Positions 37,452 through 46,003 of a DNA stretch of 64,000 nucleotides are shown piece after piece; the stretch's first letter is position 1; each line of letters opens with the position of its first letter. The DNA comes from Thermomonas haemolytica (lineage in GTDB: Bacteria; Pseudomonadota; Gammaproteobacteria; Xanthomonadales; Xanthomonadaceae): positions 248,001-312,000 of the forward strand of contig NZ_SMAP01000001.1 in NCBI RefSeq assembly GCF_004346265.1, read 5' to 3'. The position numbers and the translations under genes were made by a program. The notes under the pieces were generated by a model that was given only the letters and a program-made list of their open reading frames with translations, was not told the DNA's origin and searched no databases.

Positions 37452-38696
37452 ATGCCGCCGAAGAAGAAAACCTCGTTCCCGAAACAGGACATCCGCGTGC
37501 TGCTGCTGGAAGGCATCAGCGCCAGCGCGGTGGAGGCCTTCCGCGCGGCCGGCTACACCCAGATCGAAGCCCACCCCAAGGCGCTGCCGGAAGACAAACT
37601 CAAGGAACGCATCGCCCAGGCGCACATCCTCGGCATCCGCTCGCGCACGCAACTGACCGCCGAGGTGCTGGCCGAGGCCCGGCGCCTGATCGCGGTCGGC
37701 TGCTTCTGCATCGGCACCAACCAGGTGGACCTGGACGCGGCCGAGTTGGCCGGCATCCCGGTGTTCAACGCGCCCTATTCCAACACCCGCAGCGTGGCCG
37801 AACTGGTGGTGGCGCAGGCGGTGATGCTGATGCGCGGGATCCCGGAGAAGAACGCGAAGTGCCACCGCGGGATCTGGGACAAATCCGCCGCCGGCAGCCA
37901 CGAGGTGCGCGGCAAGACGCTGGGGATCATCGGCTACGGCCACATCGGCACCCAGGTCGGCGTGCTGGCCGAGGCGCTGGGCATGCGCGTGATCTTCCAC
38001 GACATCCAGACCAAGCTGGCGCTGGGCAATGCGCAGCCAGCCGCCGGGCTGGACGACCTGCTCGCGTGCGCCGACGTGGTGACCCTGCACGTGCCGGAGA
38101 CCCCGGCGACGCAGTGGATGATCGATTCCGAAAAGCTGGGCCTGATGAAACCCGGCGCGCACCTCATCAACGCCTCGCGCGGCAGCGTGGTGGTGATCGA
38201 TGCGCTGGTCGCGGCGCTGGGCGCAGGCCATCTGGCCGGGGCCGCGGTGGACGTGTTCCCGGTCGAGCCGGAGGCCAACGGGCCCGGCTTCGAATCGCGC
38301 CTGCGCGGCTTCGACAACGTGCTGCTGACCCCGCACGTGGGCGGCAGCACGCTGGAGGCGCAGGACAACATCGGCACCGAGGTGGCCGCCAAGCTGATCC
38401 GCTACAGCGACAACGGCAGCACGCTCTCCGCAGTCAATTTCCCCGAGGTGGCGCTGCCGGAGCACGCCGGCAGCCGGCGCTTCCTGCACATCCACCGCAA
38501 CGTGCCGGGCATGCTCTCGCAGGTCAACGAGGTGTTCGGCCGGCATGCGCTCAACATCGACGGCCAGTTCCTGCGCACCCACCCGAAGGTGGGCTACGTG
38601 GTGATCGACGTGGCCGCCGACGAGGCGCAGGCCGCCGCGCTGCGCGAGGAGCTGGCGGCGATCCCGGGCACGCTGCGCGCGCGCGTGCTGTATTGA
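37452..38696 (+). CDS. serA: D-3-phosphoglycerate dehydrogenase
   Basis: A 414-aa enzyme for the first step of serine synthesis. The N-terminal substrate domain includes FCIGTNQVDLDAAELAGIPV, the NAD-binding motif is IIGYGHIGTQVG, and the catalytic Arg/Glu/His are in NASRGSVV, DVFPVEPE and LTPHVGGST. The last 75 residues form an ACT domain (IHRNVPGMLSQVNEVFG) that gives serine feedback control in the E. coli enzyme. A -10-like TATAGT is at 37408-37413. It is divergent from the D-2-hydroxyglutarate dehydrogenase gene. Confidence 0.95.
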   Translation: MPPKKKTSFPKQDIRVLLLEGISASAVEAFRAAGYTQIEAHPKALPEDKLKERIAQAHILGIRSRTQLTAEVLAEARRLIAVGCFCIGTNQVDLDAAELAGIPVFNAPYSNTRSVAELVVAQAVMLMRGIPEKNAKCHRGIWDKSAAGSHEVRGKTLGIIGYGHIGTQVGVLAEALGMRVIFHDIQTKLALGNAQPAAGLDDLLACADVVTLHVPETPATQWMIDSEKLGLMKPGAHLINASRGSVVVIDALVAALGAGHLAGAAVDVFPVEPEANGPGFESRLRGFDNVLLTPHVGGSTLEAQDNIGTEVAAKLIRYSDNGSTLSAVNFPEVALPEHAGSRRFLHIHRNVPGMLSQVNEVFGRHALNIDGQFLRTHPKVGYVVIDVAADEAQAAALREELAAIPGTLRARVLY

Positions 38697-38711
38697 GACC
38701 CGCCGCGCGGC

Positions 38712-39260
38712 CTACCGCCGCGCCATCCACTTGCCCGCCATCCGGCGCAGCGAGGCATCGGCTTCGGGATCGGCCGCCAGCGCGTCGATGCGGCGCCAGG
38801 CGAGGTCCAGCGACTCGGGGCTGACCACGAAGTCCTCGCATTCGCCGGCATGCACCACGTAGCGCACGTCGTAATGCCAGTGGCCCGGCACGCCCTTGTG
38901 CTCGGGGATCCAGTGGCGGTCGAGGTCGAAGATGCCGGGCGCAAGCCGCAGCCCGGGCAGGCCGGATTCCTCCTCCGCCTCGCGCAGCGCGGCCTGGCCG
39001 AGGTCGCGCTCGCCATCCGCATGCCCGCCCAGTTGCAGCCACATCCCCAGCTTGCGGTGGTGGGTCAGCAGCACGCGCTCGCCGGCGCGATCCACCAGCC
39101 AGCACGAGGCGGTGAAATGCCCGGCCAGGCGCTCGCGCCGGAACGGATCCTGCGGGTCGTCCAGCAACGCGCGGAACAGGGCCAGCGTGTCCTGCTCGTC
39201 CGGATGGCGGCGGGCGTAGGCATCGAAATCGGCGGCAAGCGCGGCGTCCGCGTTGGGCAT
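38712..39260 (-). CDS. NUDIX hydrolase
   Basis: A 182-aa protein with a complete NUDIX box, GGHADGERDLGQAALREAEE followed by ESGL. An N-terminal 40-residue helical part precedes it. The sequence resembles the 8-oxo-dGTP/ADP-ribose-type hydrolases of proteobacteria, but substrate cannot be inferred. It is convergent with serA, 15 bases apart. Confidence 0.85.
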   Translation of the reverse strand: MPNADAALAADFDAYARRHPDEQDTLALFRALLDDPQDPFRRERLAGHFTASCWLVDRAGERVLLTHHRKLGMWLQLGGHADGERDLGQAALREAEEESGLPGLRLAPGIFDLDRHWIPEHKGVPGHWHYDVRYVVHAGECEDFVVSPESLDLAWRRIDALAADPEADASLRRMAGKWMARR

Positions 39261-39417
39261 GGGCGGTGTTCCCGGTCAGGAGGATGAATGGGCGGCATTA
39301 TCCCGCGCCATGACCGCAGGCGCTTGTGCCGGCGCCCCCCGAGCGTATAAGGTCGGCGGCTTGTGACTGCCCCTCGCGGCCGTCATCCATGCACCAGCTA
39401 GAAAGGGGAGCCACCTG

Positions 39418-41001
39418 ATGCTGTTCCAGCGAGTCAAGCCGCTCGACAAGATCCTCGAGACCGCCGAAAAGAAATCCCTCACCCGCCAGCTGGGTGCGTT
39501 CCAGCTGACCATGCTCGGGATCGGCGCCATCATCGGCACCGGCATCTTCGTGCTGACTGCCGCGGCGGCGCAGAAAGCCGGCCCCGGCATGATGTGGAGC
39601 TTCGTGATCGCCGGCGCGGTGTGCGCGGTGGCGGCGCTGTGCTATTCGGAAATCGCGGCGATGGTGCCGGTGTCCGGCTCCGCCTACACCTATACCTACG
39701 CGGTGATGGGCGAGATCCTGGCGTGGATGGTGGGCTGGGCGCTGATCCTGGAATACGCGGTGGCCGCCTCCGCGGTTTCGGTCGGCTGGTCCGGCTACTT
39801 CATGGGCCTGGTGAAAAGCGCGACCGGGTTCGAGCTCCCCGCGGCGCTGGCCGCAGGCCCGGCGTGGTCGTTCGCCAACGGCATGCCCCACGTCGATTTC
39901 AGCCACGGCGTGTTCAACCTGCCGGCGGTGGTGATCGCGCTGGCGGTCACCGGCCTGCTGGTGATCGGCACCACCGAGAGCGCGCGTGTCAACGCGATCC
40001 TGGTGGCGATCAAGATCACCGCGCTGACCGCGTTCATCGCGCTGACCCTGCCGGTCATCAACGGCGCGCACTTCGAACCCTTCGCGCCCAACGGCTGGTT
40101 CGGGCATGGCAACGGCTCGGGCCTCGGCATCGTCGGCGCCGCCGCCTCGATCTTCTTCGCCTACGTCGGCTTCGACGCGGTCTCCACCGCGGCCGAGGAA
40201 ACCAAGAACCCGCAGCGGAACGTCCCGATCGGCCTGATCGGCAGCCTGGCGGTGTGCACCATCTTCTACCTGCTGGTGGCCGCGGGCGCGGTCGGCGCGA
40301 TCGGCGCCCAACCGACGGCCGTGGGCGTGCAGCCCGGCACGCCGGAGTTCGTCGCCCAGTGCCAGGCGCTGCTGGCGCAGGGCCAGCAGCCGCTGGTCTG
40401 CTCGAACGAGGCGCTGGCGCACGTGTTGCGCATGCTGAACCACCCGCGCGTGGGCGACATGGTCGGCCTGGCCGCCAACCTGGCCCTGCCCTCGGTGATC
40501 CTGATGATGCTGTACGGGCAGACCCGCATCTTCTTCGTGATGGCGCGCGACGGCCTGCTGCCCGAGACCCTGTCGGACGTGCATCCCAAGTGGAAGACCC
40601 CGCACAAGGTCACCATCATCACCGGCCTGTTCGTGGCGATCGCCGCGGCCCTGTTCCCGGTGGGCCAGCTGGCCGACATCTCCAACTCCGGCACCCTGTT
40701 CGCCTTCTTCATGGTGGCGCTGGCGGTGCTGATCCTGCGCATCAAGGATCCGAAGCGGCACCGCCCGTTCCGCACTCCGCTGGTGTGGATCGTGGCCCCG
40801 CTGGCCGCGGCGGGCACCGTGTTCCTGTTCGTCAACCTGCCGTTCGAGGCGAAGATGGTGCTGCCGGTCTGGGGCGGCATCGGCCTGGTGCTGTACTTCA
40901 TCTACGGCTTCCGCAAGAGCCACCTCGGCCGCGGTGCGGTGGAAGTGCACGAAGTCGATGCCGGCCTGCCGCCGAAGCCGGTCCCGCCGATCAAGGATTG
41001 A
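39418..41001 (+). CDS. Amino-acid permease (APC superfamily, cationic amino acid transporter type)
   Basis: A 527-aa inner-membrane protein with about 12 membrane helices. It starts with a cytoplasmic LTRQLGAFQLTMLGIGAIIG motif containing the helix-1 G-x-I-x-G site that binds the substrate carboxylate (IGAIIGTGIFV), and has FFAYVGFDAVSTAAEETKNP in helix 6-7, both strongly conserved in this family. It probably imports basic or branched amino acids by proton symport. AAAGGGGAG stands before the ATG; a terminator follows. Confidence 0.9.
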   Translation: MLFQRVKPLDKILETAEKKSLTRQLGAFQLTMLGIGAIIGTGIFVLTAAAAQKAGPGMMWSFVIAGAVCAVAALCYSEIAAMVPVSGSAYTYTYAVMGEILAWMVGWALILEYAVAASAVSVGWSGYFMGLVKSATGFELPAALAAGPAWSFANGMPHVDFSHGVFNLPAVVIALAVTGLLVIGTTESARVNAILVAIKITALTAFIALTLPVINGAHFEPFAPNGWFGHGNGSGLGIVGAAASIFFAYVGFDAVSTAAEETKNPQRNVPIGLIGSLAVCTIFYLLVAAGAVGAIGAQPTAVGVQPGTPEFVAQCQALLAQGQQPLVCSNEALAHVLRMLNHPRVGDMVGLAANLALPSVILMMLYGQTRIFFVMARDGLLPETLSDVHPKWKTPHKVTIITGLFVAIAAALFPVGQLADISNSGTLFAFFMVALAVLILRIKDPKRHRPFRTPLVWIVAPLAAAGTVFLFVNLPFEAKMVLPVWGGIGLVLYFIYGFRKSHLGRGAVEVHEVDAGLPPKPVPPIKD

Positions 41002-41030
41002 CCGGCTCCGCCTTGGGCGGAGATCGAAAA

Positions 41031-41062
41031 AACGAACGGCGCCTTAGGGCGCCGTTCGTTTT
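41031..41062. terminator. Bidirectional rho-independent terminator
   Basis: AACGAACGGCGCC-TTAG-GGCGCCGTTCGTT is a perfect 13-bp stem, flanked by A6 on the left and TTTT on the right. It serves the permease (+) and the HiPIP gene (-). Confidence 0.92.
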
Positions 41063-41108
41063 GGACGCGGCGAAAACGCCGCAACCCTGCCCCGGGATCC
41101 AGCCCCTG

Positions 41109-41426
41109 TCAGGCCTTCTTGGCCCAGGCGCTGCACCAACCCTTGGCCGCCACGCTGTTCTTCGGGAACAGCTGGCAGGGGCCATAGGCCGCGCCGGCGG
41201 CCCCTTTGAAGAAATTGCAGTTGGCGCAGTGGCTTCCCGGCTTGAACGCCGGATGCTTGACGGTGGCCGCATCCTCGGCATACGCCAGCGCCTTGGCCGC
41301 AGGATCGGCCGGGGTCAGCTTCGGCAGGTCGGCCGCCTGGGCCGATAGGGTGCGCAGCACCAGCGGGGCCGCAGCGGCAGCCGCGGCGAGAGTGACGAAG
41401 CGGCGGCGGGAAAGATCGGTTGGCAT
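41109..41426 (-). CDS. High-potential iron-sulfur protein (HiPIP), Tat-exported
   Basis: A 105-aa precursor. The N-terminus has a twin-arginine signal (SRRRFVTLAAAAAA), start MPTDLSRRRF at 41426. The mature part has the four HiPIP cysteines in order: SHCANCNFF (C-x2-C), YGPCQLFP and KGWCSAWAK. It is a soluble periplasmic [4Fe-4S] electron carrier, probably to a terminal oxidase or reductase. Single gene, convergent with the permease. Confidence 0.93.
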   Translation of the reverse strand: MPTDLSRRRFVTLAAAAAAAPLVLRTLSAQAADLPKLTPADPAAKALAYAEDAATVKHPAFKPGSHCANCNFFKGAAGAAYGPCQLFPKNSVAAKGWCSAWAKKA

Positions 41427-41559
41427 GGCTAGACCTCGCAAAGGGAGAGAACCAGACGCAGGATATGCCGCCGATACGACGCAGACGCTGATCCGGATCA
41501 ATCCGCCCCGGCCTTCATCTGGATTATCCTAAGTGGCTCCCTGCCCCATCCCGCCCCGC

Positions 41560-42225
41560 ATGCACGACCACGAGCGCGCCGCCCGCCAGTCGCTGATCGA
41601 CCACTGCCGGGCCATGAATGCCAGTGGCCTGTCCCTGCACAAATCCGGCAATGCCAGCCTGCGCTGGGGCGCGGGCCTGCTGATCACCCCCACCGGCCGC
41701 GCCTACGATCGCCTGCAGCCGGAGGATATCGTGTACCTGGAGGCGGACGGCACCTGCCCGCCGGGGCAGCTGATCCCGTCCAGCGAATGGCGCTTCCACG
41801 TCGACATCCTGGCCGCGTTCCCGGACATGAATGCGGTGGTGCACGTGCATTCCACCCATGCCACCGCGCTGGCCTGCCTGGGCCAGGGCATCCCGGCCTT
41901 CCACTACATGGTGGCGGTGGCCGGCGGCACCCACATCCCCTGCGCCGACTACGCCACCTTCGGCACCGCCGCGCTGTCGGACAACGTGCTGCGCGCACTG
42001 GACGGCGGCCTGCGCGCCTGCCTGATGGCCAACCACGGCCAGGTGGCGACCGGCCGCACCCTGGCCGAGGCCTATGCGCTGGCCGAGGAAGTGGAGAACC
42101 TGGCCCGCCAGTACCTGCTGGCGCGCAGCCTGGGCCCCACCCGCGACCTGCCGCCGGAGGAAATGGCCCTGGTGCTGGAGAAGTTCAAATATTACGGCCA
42201 GCAGCGCGGCACCGAGCGCGCCTGA
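41560..42225 (+). CDS. Class II aldolase/adducin family protein
   Basis: A 221-aa protein with the zinc-binding histidines [11 protein letters not shown] and NHGQVA and the phosphate-binding SGNASLR and [10 protein letters not shown]. It is closest in look to fuculose-phosphate-type aldolases. It stands just before mtnB, which is a member of the same fold, so it may act in a branch of methylthioribose or 5-deoxyribose disposal; this link is inferred from position. Start [12 protein letters not shown] at 41560 is preferred over an upstream ATG without a ribosome site. Confidence 0.8.
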   Translation: MHDHERAARQSLIDHCRAMNASGLSLHKSGNASLRWGAGLLITPTGRAYDRLQPEDIVYLEADGTCPPGQLIPSSEWRFHVDILAAFPDMNAVVHVHSTHATALACLGQGIPAFHYMVAVAGGTHIPCADYATFGTAALSDNVLRALDGGLRACLMANHGQVATGRTLAEAYALAEEVENLARQYLLARSLGPTRDLPPEEMALVLEKFKYYGQQRGTERA

Positions 42226-42329
42226 GCGGCGTGGGCGCGCCCGGCACCGCGCACAACATCACCGTGGAAGCGCCCACGCGGGCGCTGGCCACCATCCGAA
42301 TCGTCATTTGGCAGCCACGCCGCAGCCGC

Positions 42330-42335
42330 TACACT
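42330..42335 (+). promoter_or_regulatory. Possible mtnB promoter -10
   Basis: TTTGGC (42307-42312), 17 bases, then TACACT (42330-42335). The ATG is at 42342, so the mRNA leader would be very short or absent. Confidence 0.4.
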
Positions 42336-42341
42336 GCGCGC

Positions 42342-42980
42342 ATGGACACCCCCGCCTTCGACCACACCCTGTTCGCCGGCTGCGCCGCGCAGATCATCCA
42401 GCACACCCGCGAACTGGCCGCACGCGGCTGGACGCCGGCCACCGCCGGCAATTTCTCGATCCGGATGAGCCCGGAACACGCCGCCATCACCATTTCCGGC
42501 AAGGACAAGGGGCGCCTGACCGAGGCCGACATCATGGTGGTGGACATGGCCAACAACCCGGTGGCCACCCACCACCGGCCGTCCGCCGAGGCCGCCCTGC
42601 ACACCCACCTGTACCGCAAGTTCCCCGACGTGGGCGCGGTGCTGCACACCCACTCGCCCACCCAGACCATCGCCGGCCTGCTCTACGCCGACGAGGGCCG
42701 CGTGCGGCTGCGCGGCTACGAGCTGTTCAAGGCCCTGCGCGGGCACACCACCCACGAGATCGAAGTGGACCTGCCGGTGGTGCCGAACGCGCAGGACATG
42801 GACGTGCTGACCGCCAGCGTGGACGCCGTGCTGGAGCACCCCAACACCTGGGGCTACCTGATCGCCGGCCACGGCCTGTACGCCTGGGGCCGCGACATCA
42901 ACGAAGCGCGCCGGCACCTGGACGCGTTCGAGTTCATGCTCGGCTGCGAGCTGGAAATGCGCCGCCTGGGCGCGCGCTGA
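42342..42980 (+). CDS. mtnB: Methylthioribulose-1-phosphate dehydratase
   Basis: A 212-aa class II aldolase-fold enzyme of methionine salvage. It has TAGNFSIRM, the metal site [11 protein letters not shown] with a third His in [10 protein letters not shown], and [14 protein letters not shown] typical of MtnB. It dehydrates 5-methylthioribulose-1-phosphate to the diketo phosphate used by MtnC. mtnD follows 18 bases on. Confidence 0.92.
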   Translation: MDTPAFDHTLFAGCAAQIIQHTRELAARGWTPATAGNFSIRMSPEHAAITISGKDKGRLTEADIMVVDMANNPVATHHRPSAEAALHTHLYRKFPDVGAVLHTHSPTQTIAGLLYADEGRVRLRGYELFKALRGHTTHEIEVDLPVVPNAQDMDVLTASVDAVLEHPNTWGYLIAGHGLYAWGRDINEARRHLDAFEFMLGCELEMRRLGAR

Positions 42981-42998
42981 GTTTCGAGGACGACTGCG

Positions 42999-43541
42999 AT
43001 GAGCCGTTTGCGCATCTTCGACGACCACAGCCCCGACTCCCCGCTGCTGGCCACCACCGCGTTCGAGGCGATGGCGGCCGAGCTGGCGCGCATTGGCGTC
43101 CAGCTGGAACGCTGGCAGCCGGCGCATCCGGTCCAGCCGGGTGATCCGCCCGAGGCGATCATGGCCGCCTACCGTGCCGACATCGACCGCCTGGTGGCGC
43201 AACGCGGCTTTCAGAGCGTGGACGTGGTCAGCATCGCGCCCGACAATCCCAACCGCGAGGCGCTGCGCGCCAAGTTCCTCGACGAGCATTTCCACAAGGA
43301 AGACGAAGTGCGCTTCTTCGTGGCCGGCAGCGGGCTGTTCACCCTGCACGTGGGCGGCAAGGTGTACGAGGTGCTGTGCGAGGCCGGCGATTTGATTTCG
43401 GTGCCGGACGGGATGACCCACTGGTTCGACATGGGCCCGGCGCCCAGCTTCGTGGCGATCCGCTTCTTCACCACCCCGGACGGCTGGGTCGGCCACTTCA
43501 CCGGCACCGACATCGCGCAGCGGTTCCCGCGCTACGAGTGA
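42999..43541 (+). CDS. mtnD: Acireductone dioxygenase
   Basis: A 180-aa cupin enzyme. The metal ligands are in the conserved [12 protein letters not shown] segment with a later His in THWFDMG. It oxidises the acireductone to the 2-keto precursor of methionine (Fe form) or an off-pathway product (Ni form). Its place between mtnB and mtnC confirms the salvage operon. Confidence 0.94.
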   Translation: MSRLRIFDDHSPDSPLLATTAFEAMAAELARIGVQLERWQPAHPVQPGDPPEAIMAAYRADIDRLVAQRGFQSVDVVSIAPDNPNREALRAKFLDEHFHKEDEVRFFVAGSGLFTLHVGGKVYEVLCEAGDLISVPDGMTHWFDMGPAPSFVAIRFFTTPDGWVGHFTGTDIAQRFPRYE

Positions 43542-43543
43542 AG

Positions 43544-43566
43544 CCCCTCTCCCTACGGGAGAGGGG
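43544..43566. terminator. Intergenic hairpin after mtnD
   Basis: CCCCTCTCCC-TAC-GGGAGAGGGG is a 10-bp stem right after the mtnD stop, without a T run. It is a common type of intergenic repeat and may stabilise the mtnBD message. Confidence 0.55.
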
Positions 43567-43646
43567 TGGGGGTGAGGGTACGGATTCCCGCACCACCCGC
43601 GATCCGCTGCCGCTCCCCATCTGCCCCGGGCCTTTCGTTCGCGGCG

Positions 43647-44366
43647 ATGAATAACCCACCAAACCCGATGCAACCCGCGACCATCCTCACAGATATCGAA
43701 GGCACCACGTCCTCCATCGCGTTCGTGCGCGAGGTGCTGTTTCCGTACGCACGCGCGCGACTACCCGCGTTCATCCGCGAACACGGGCACGAACCCGAGG
43801 TACGCCGCTGGCTGGATGCAGTGGCCATCGAGATCGCCGCCGGCGCCTGCGACGACGCGGTGATCGCCGAGACCCTGCAGGGCTGGATCGACCAGGATCG
43901 CAAGCACACCGCGCTGAAGGCGCTGCAGGGCATGGTGTGGGAGGCCGGCTACAGCGACGGCGACTTCACCGCCCCGCTCTACCCCGACGTGCTGCCCGCG
44001 CTGCAGACCTGGCATGCGGCCGGGCACCGGCTGGCGGTGTATTCCTCCGGCTCGGTGCCGGCGCAGAAGCTGCTGTTCTCGCACACCGAGGCGGGCGACC
44101 TGACCCCGCTGTTCGCCGGGTTCTTCGACACCGAGGTCGGCGGCAAGCGCGAGGCCGCCAGCTACCGCGCGATCGCCGCGCGCCTCGGGCAGGCGCCGGA
44201 CACGGTGCTGTTCCTGTCCGACGTGGTGGAGGAACTGGACGCCGCGCGCGCCGCCGGGATGCGCACCACCCTGCTCGACCGCGCGCAGGACTATCCGCAG
44301 CCGCGGCTGGGCGACGCCACCCATGGGCACCCACGCGCGGAATCGTTCGCACAGATCACGCCCTGA
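43647..44366 (+). CDS. mtnC: Enolase-phosphatase E1
   Basis: A 239-aa HAD-family enzyme. The nucleophile motif is [11 protein letters not shown], motif II is [10 protein letters not shown], Lys is in [10 protein letters not shown] and the final acids in [13 protein letters not shown], all as in MtnC. It enolises and dephosphorylates the MtnB product to the acireductone. The start [13 protein letters not shown] is used; MQPATI at 43668 is an alternative. mtnA is not in the window. Confidence 0.93.
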   Translation: MNNPPNPMQPATILTDIEGTTSSIAFVREVLFPYARARLPAFIREHGHEPEVRRWLDAVAIEIAAGACDDAVIAETLQGWIDQDRKHTALKALQGMVWEAGYSDGDFTAPLYPDVLPALQTWHAAGHRLAVYSSGSVPAQKLLFSHTEAGDLTPLFAGFFDTEVGGKREAASYRAIAARLGQAPDTVLFLSDVVEELDAARAAGMRTTLLDRAQDYPQPRLGDATHGHPRAESFAQITP

Positions 44367-44484
44367 AGCCGCCCGCCGGCAATGCGGCCGTCCCCGTTCG
44401 TCCCGTTCGTGGCGCGCCTGTCGAACCACGGGCAGAGATGCAGACGAAGCGGAAACGCCGCGCGCCAGCGGGAAATGGACTCGC

Positions 44485-45867
44485 CTACGGCGCGGCCTCG
44501 TCGAGGCGATAGGTGGTGCTGGCCTGCACCGCACCGCGCCAGCGATCGAACGCGCGCACCTCGACGCGGTGCTCGCCCGCGGCAAGTTTGGTCGGCAGCG
44601 CGCCGCGCCAGAGATGTTGGGAAATCTCCGCTTCCGGCGAGCGATCGTAGCCGCGCAGCGCGGCGGCCTCGTCGTCGCGCCGGTTCTCGGCCTGCAGGCG
44701 CGGATCCGGCAGCAGCACCTTCTTCATCGGCATCCAGTCGCCGCCATCCACCCGGAACTCGACGCGGGTGGCCTCATCGCCCATGTACACGTTGGCGAAC
44801 ACGCCCCAGGCCGGATACGCCCCGCGCCGCAGCACCTTCGGCGCCCACAGGCCGATCTGGGCATCGTCGGGGTCGCGCGCGGCGTGCCAGGCCAGCGCAT
44901 AGTCGCCGCCCGGCTTCAAGCTGAGCACCGCATAGCCGTTCGGGGTGCCGTCGGCCATGGTCGCGTCCGGGATCCCGGCGGCGTCCTTCACGCCCGACCA
45001 GTACGCCCCGCAGGCCGCGCCCAGGTTGAACTCATGCAGCGGCGATGCGCCCTGCCAGCCGTCGGCCGCGGTATGCCAGTAGTGGCGCTGGGTATGGGTG
45101 TGCGCGCTCAGCACCAGCACGTGCGGGAACGGTTGCAGCAGCGCGAACAGGCGGGCGCGGTCGGCATCGCGGAAGTTCTTCTTGCCAGGCTGGTCGAACA
45201 GGGGGATGTGCAGCGCCAGCACCAGCAGCCGGTCCTTGGGCAGGGTCGGCAGCCAGCGTTCGAGGAAGGCGAACTGGTCCTCGCGCAGGCCGCCGATGTA
45301 GGCCGGCGACTGGCCGGGCAGCGGAATCACGTCGTCCAGCACCACCACATTCGCCAGCTCCGCCTGCCGCGCCTGGGTGTCCGGGCCGATCGCCGCGCGG
45401 AACGCCGCCAGCGCGGCATCCGCATTCCCCGCCGCAAGGTCCAGGTCGTGGTTGCCCGGCGCATACATCCACGGCACCCCGAGCGACTCGGTGACCCGGC
45501 GCACCGCCGGCAGCAGCGCCGGCACGTCGTCCACCAGATCGCCCAGGGTCAGCCCCAGGCGCACCGGCAGGCGGCCCTGCAGCGGCTGCACGATGTCGCG
45601 GCGGAAGTAATCCACGTCGGCGTCCGATTTCACCTGCGGATCGCCCAGCACCAACACCTGCGCCTCGGCCCCGGCCAGCGCCGCCGGCGCGCGGCGATAG
45701 TCGATGCAGCCCGGGCCGCGCCAGCCATCCGCGGCGGGCAGCGCCTGCGGGGCTTCCACCACCACCGGGACGCAGGCGGGCCGGTCGCCACCGGCCTGCA
45801 CGGCGGCGGCGGGGGGAAGGGCCGCCATCAGCGGCAGCAGGCAACACAGCAGAAGGCGCTTGCGCAT
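44485..45867 (-). CDS. Secreted calcineurin-like phosphoesterase
   Basis: A 460-aa protein with an N-terminal signal peptide (KRLLLCCLLPLMAALPPAAA). Metal motifs are VLGDPQVKSD, LTLGDLVDD, YAPGNHDLD, ALHIPLF and SAHTHTQ. The first motif has D-x-Q in place of the usual D-x-H, as in the calcineurin-C-terminal family. A separate beta-rich C-terminal domain (from about residue 300) follows. It probably removes phosphate from periplasmic substrates; substrate unknown. Confidence 0.82.
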   Translation of the reverse strand: MRKRLLLCCLLPLMAALPPAAAVQAGGDRPACVPVVVEAPQALPAADGWRGPGCIDYRRAPAALAGAEAQVLVLGDPQVKSDADVDYFRRDIVQPLQGRLPVRLGLTLGDLVDDVPALLPAVRRVTESLGVPWMYAPGNHDLDLAAGNADAALAAFRAAIGPDTQARQAELANVVVLDDVIPLPGQSPAYIGGLREDQFAFLERWLPTLPKDRLLVLALHIPLFDQPGKKNFRDADRARLFALLQPFPHVLVLSAHTHTQRHYWHTAADGWQGASPLHEFNLGAACGAYWSGVKDAAGIPDATMADGTPNGYAVLSLKPGGDYALAWHAARDPDDAQIGLWAPKVLRRGAYPAWGVFANVYMGDEATRVEFRVDGGDWMPMKKVLLPDPRLQAENRRDDEAAALRGYDRSPEAEISQHLWRGALPTKLAAGEHRVEVRAFDRWRGAVQASTTYRLDEAAP

Positions 45868-46003
45868 GGCCCATTATGCGCAGGCCGCCGACGCCCGGCC
45901 AGCCGCGCCGCTGCACGGTGCCACCGCCGCTGCAGCCACGCCCGCCCTGTCCTAGAATGCCGGCATGGGGATGCATCGGGGGACATGGCGCAGGCGCGCC
46001 CGC

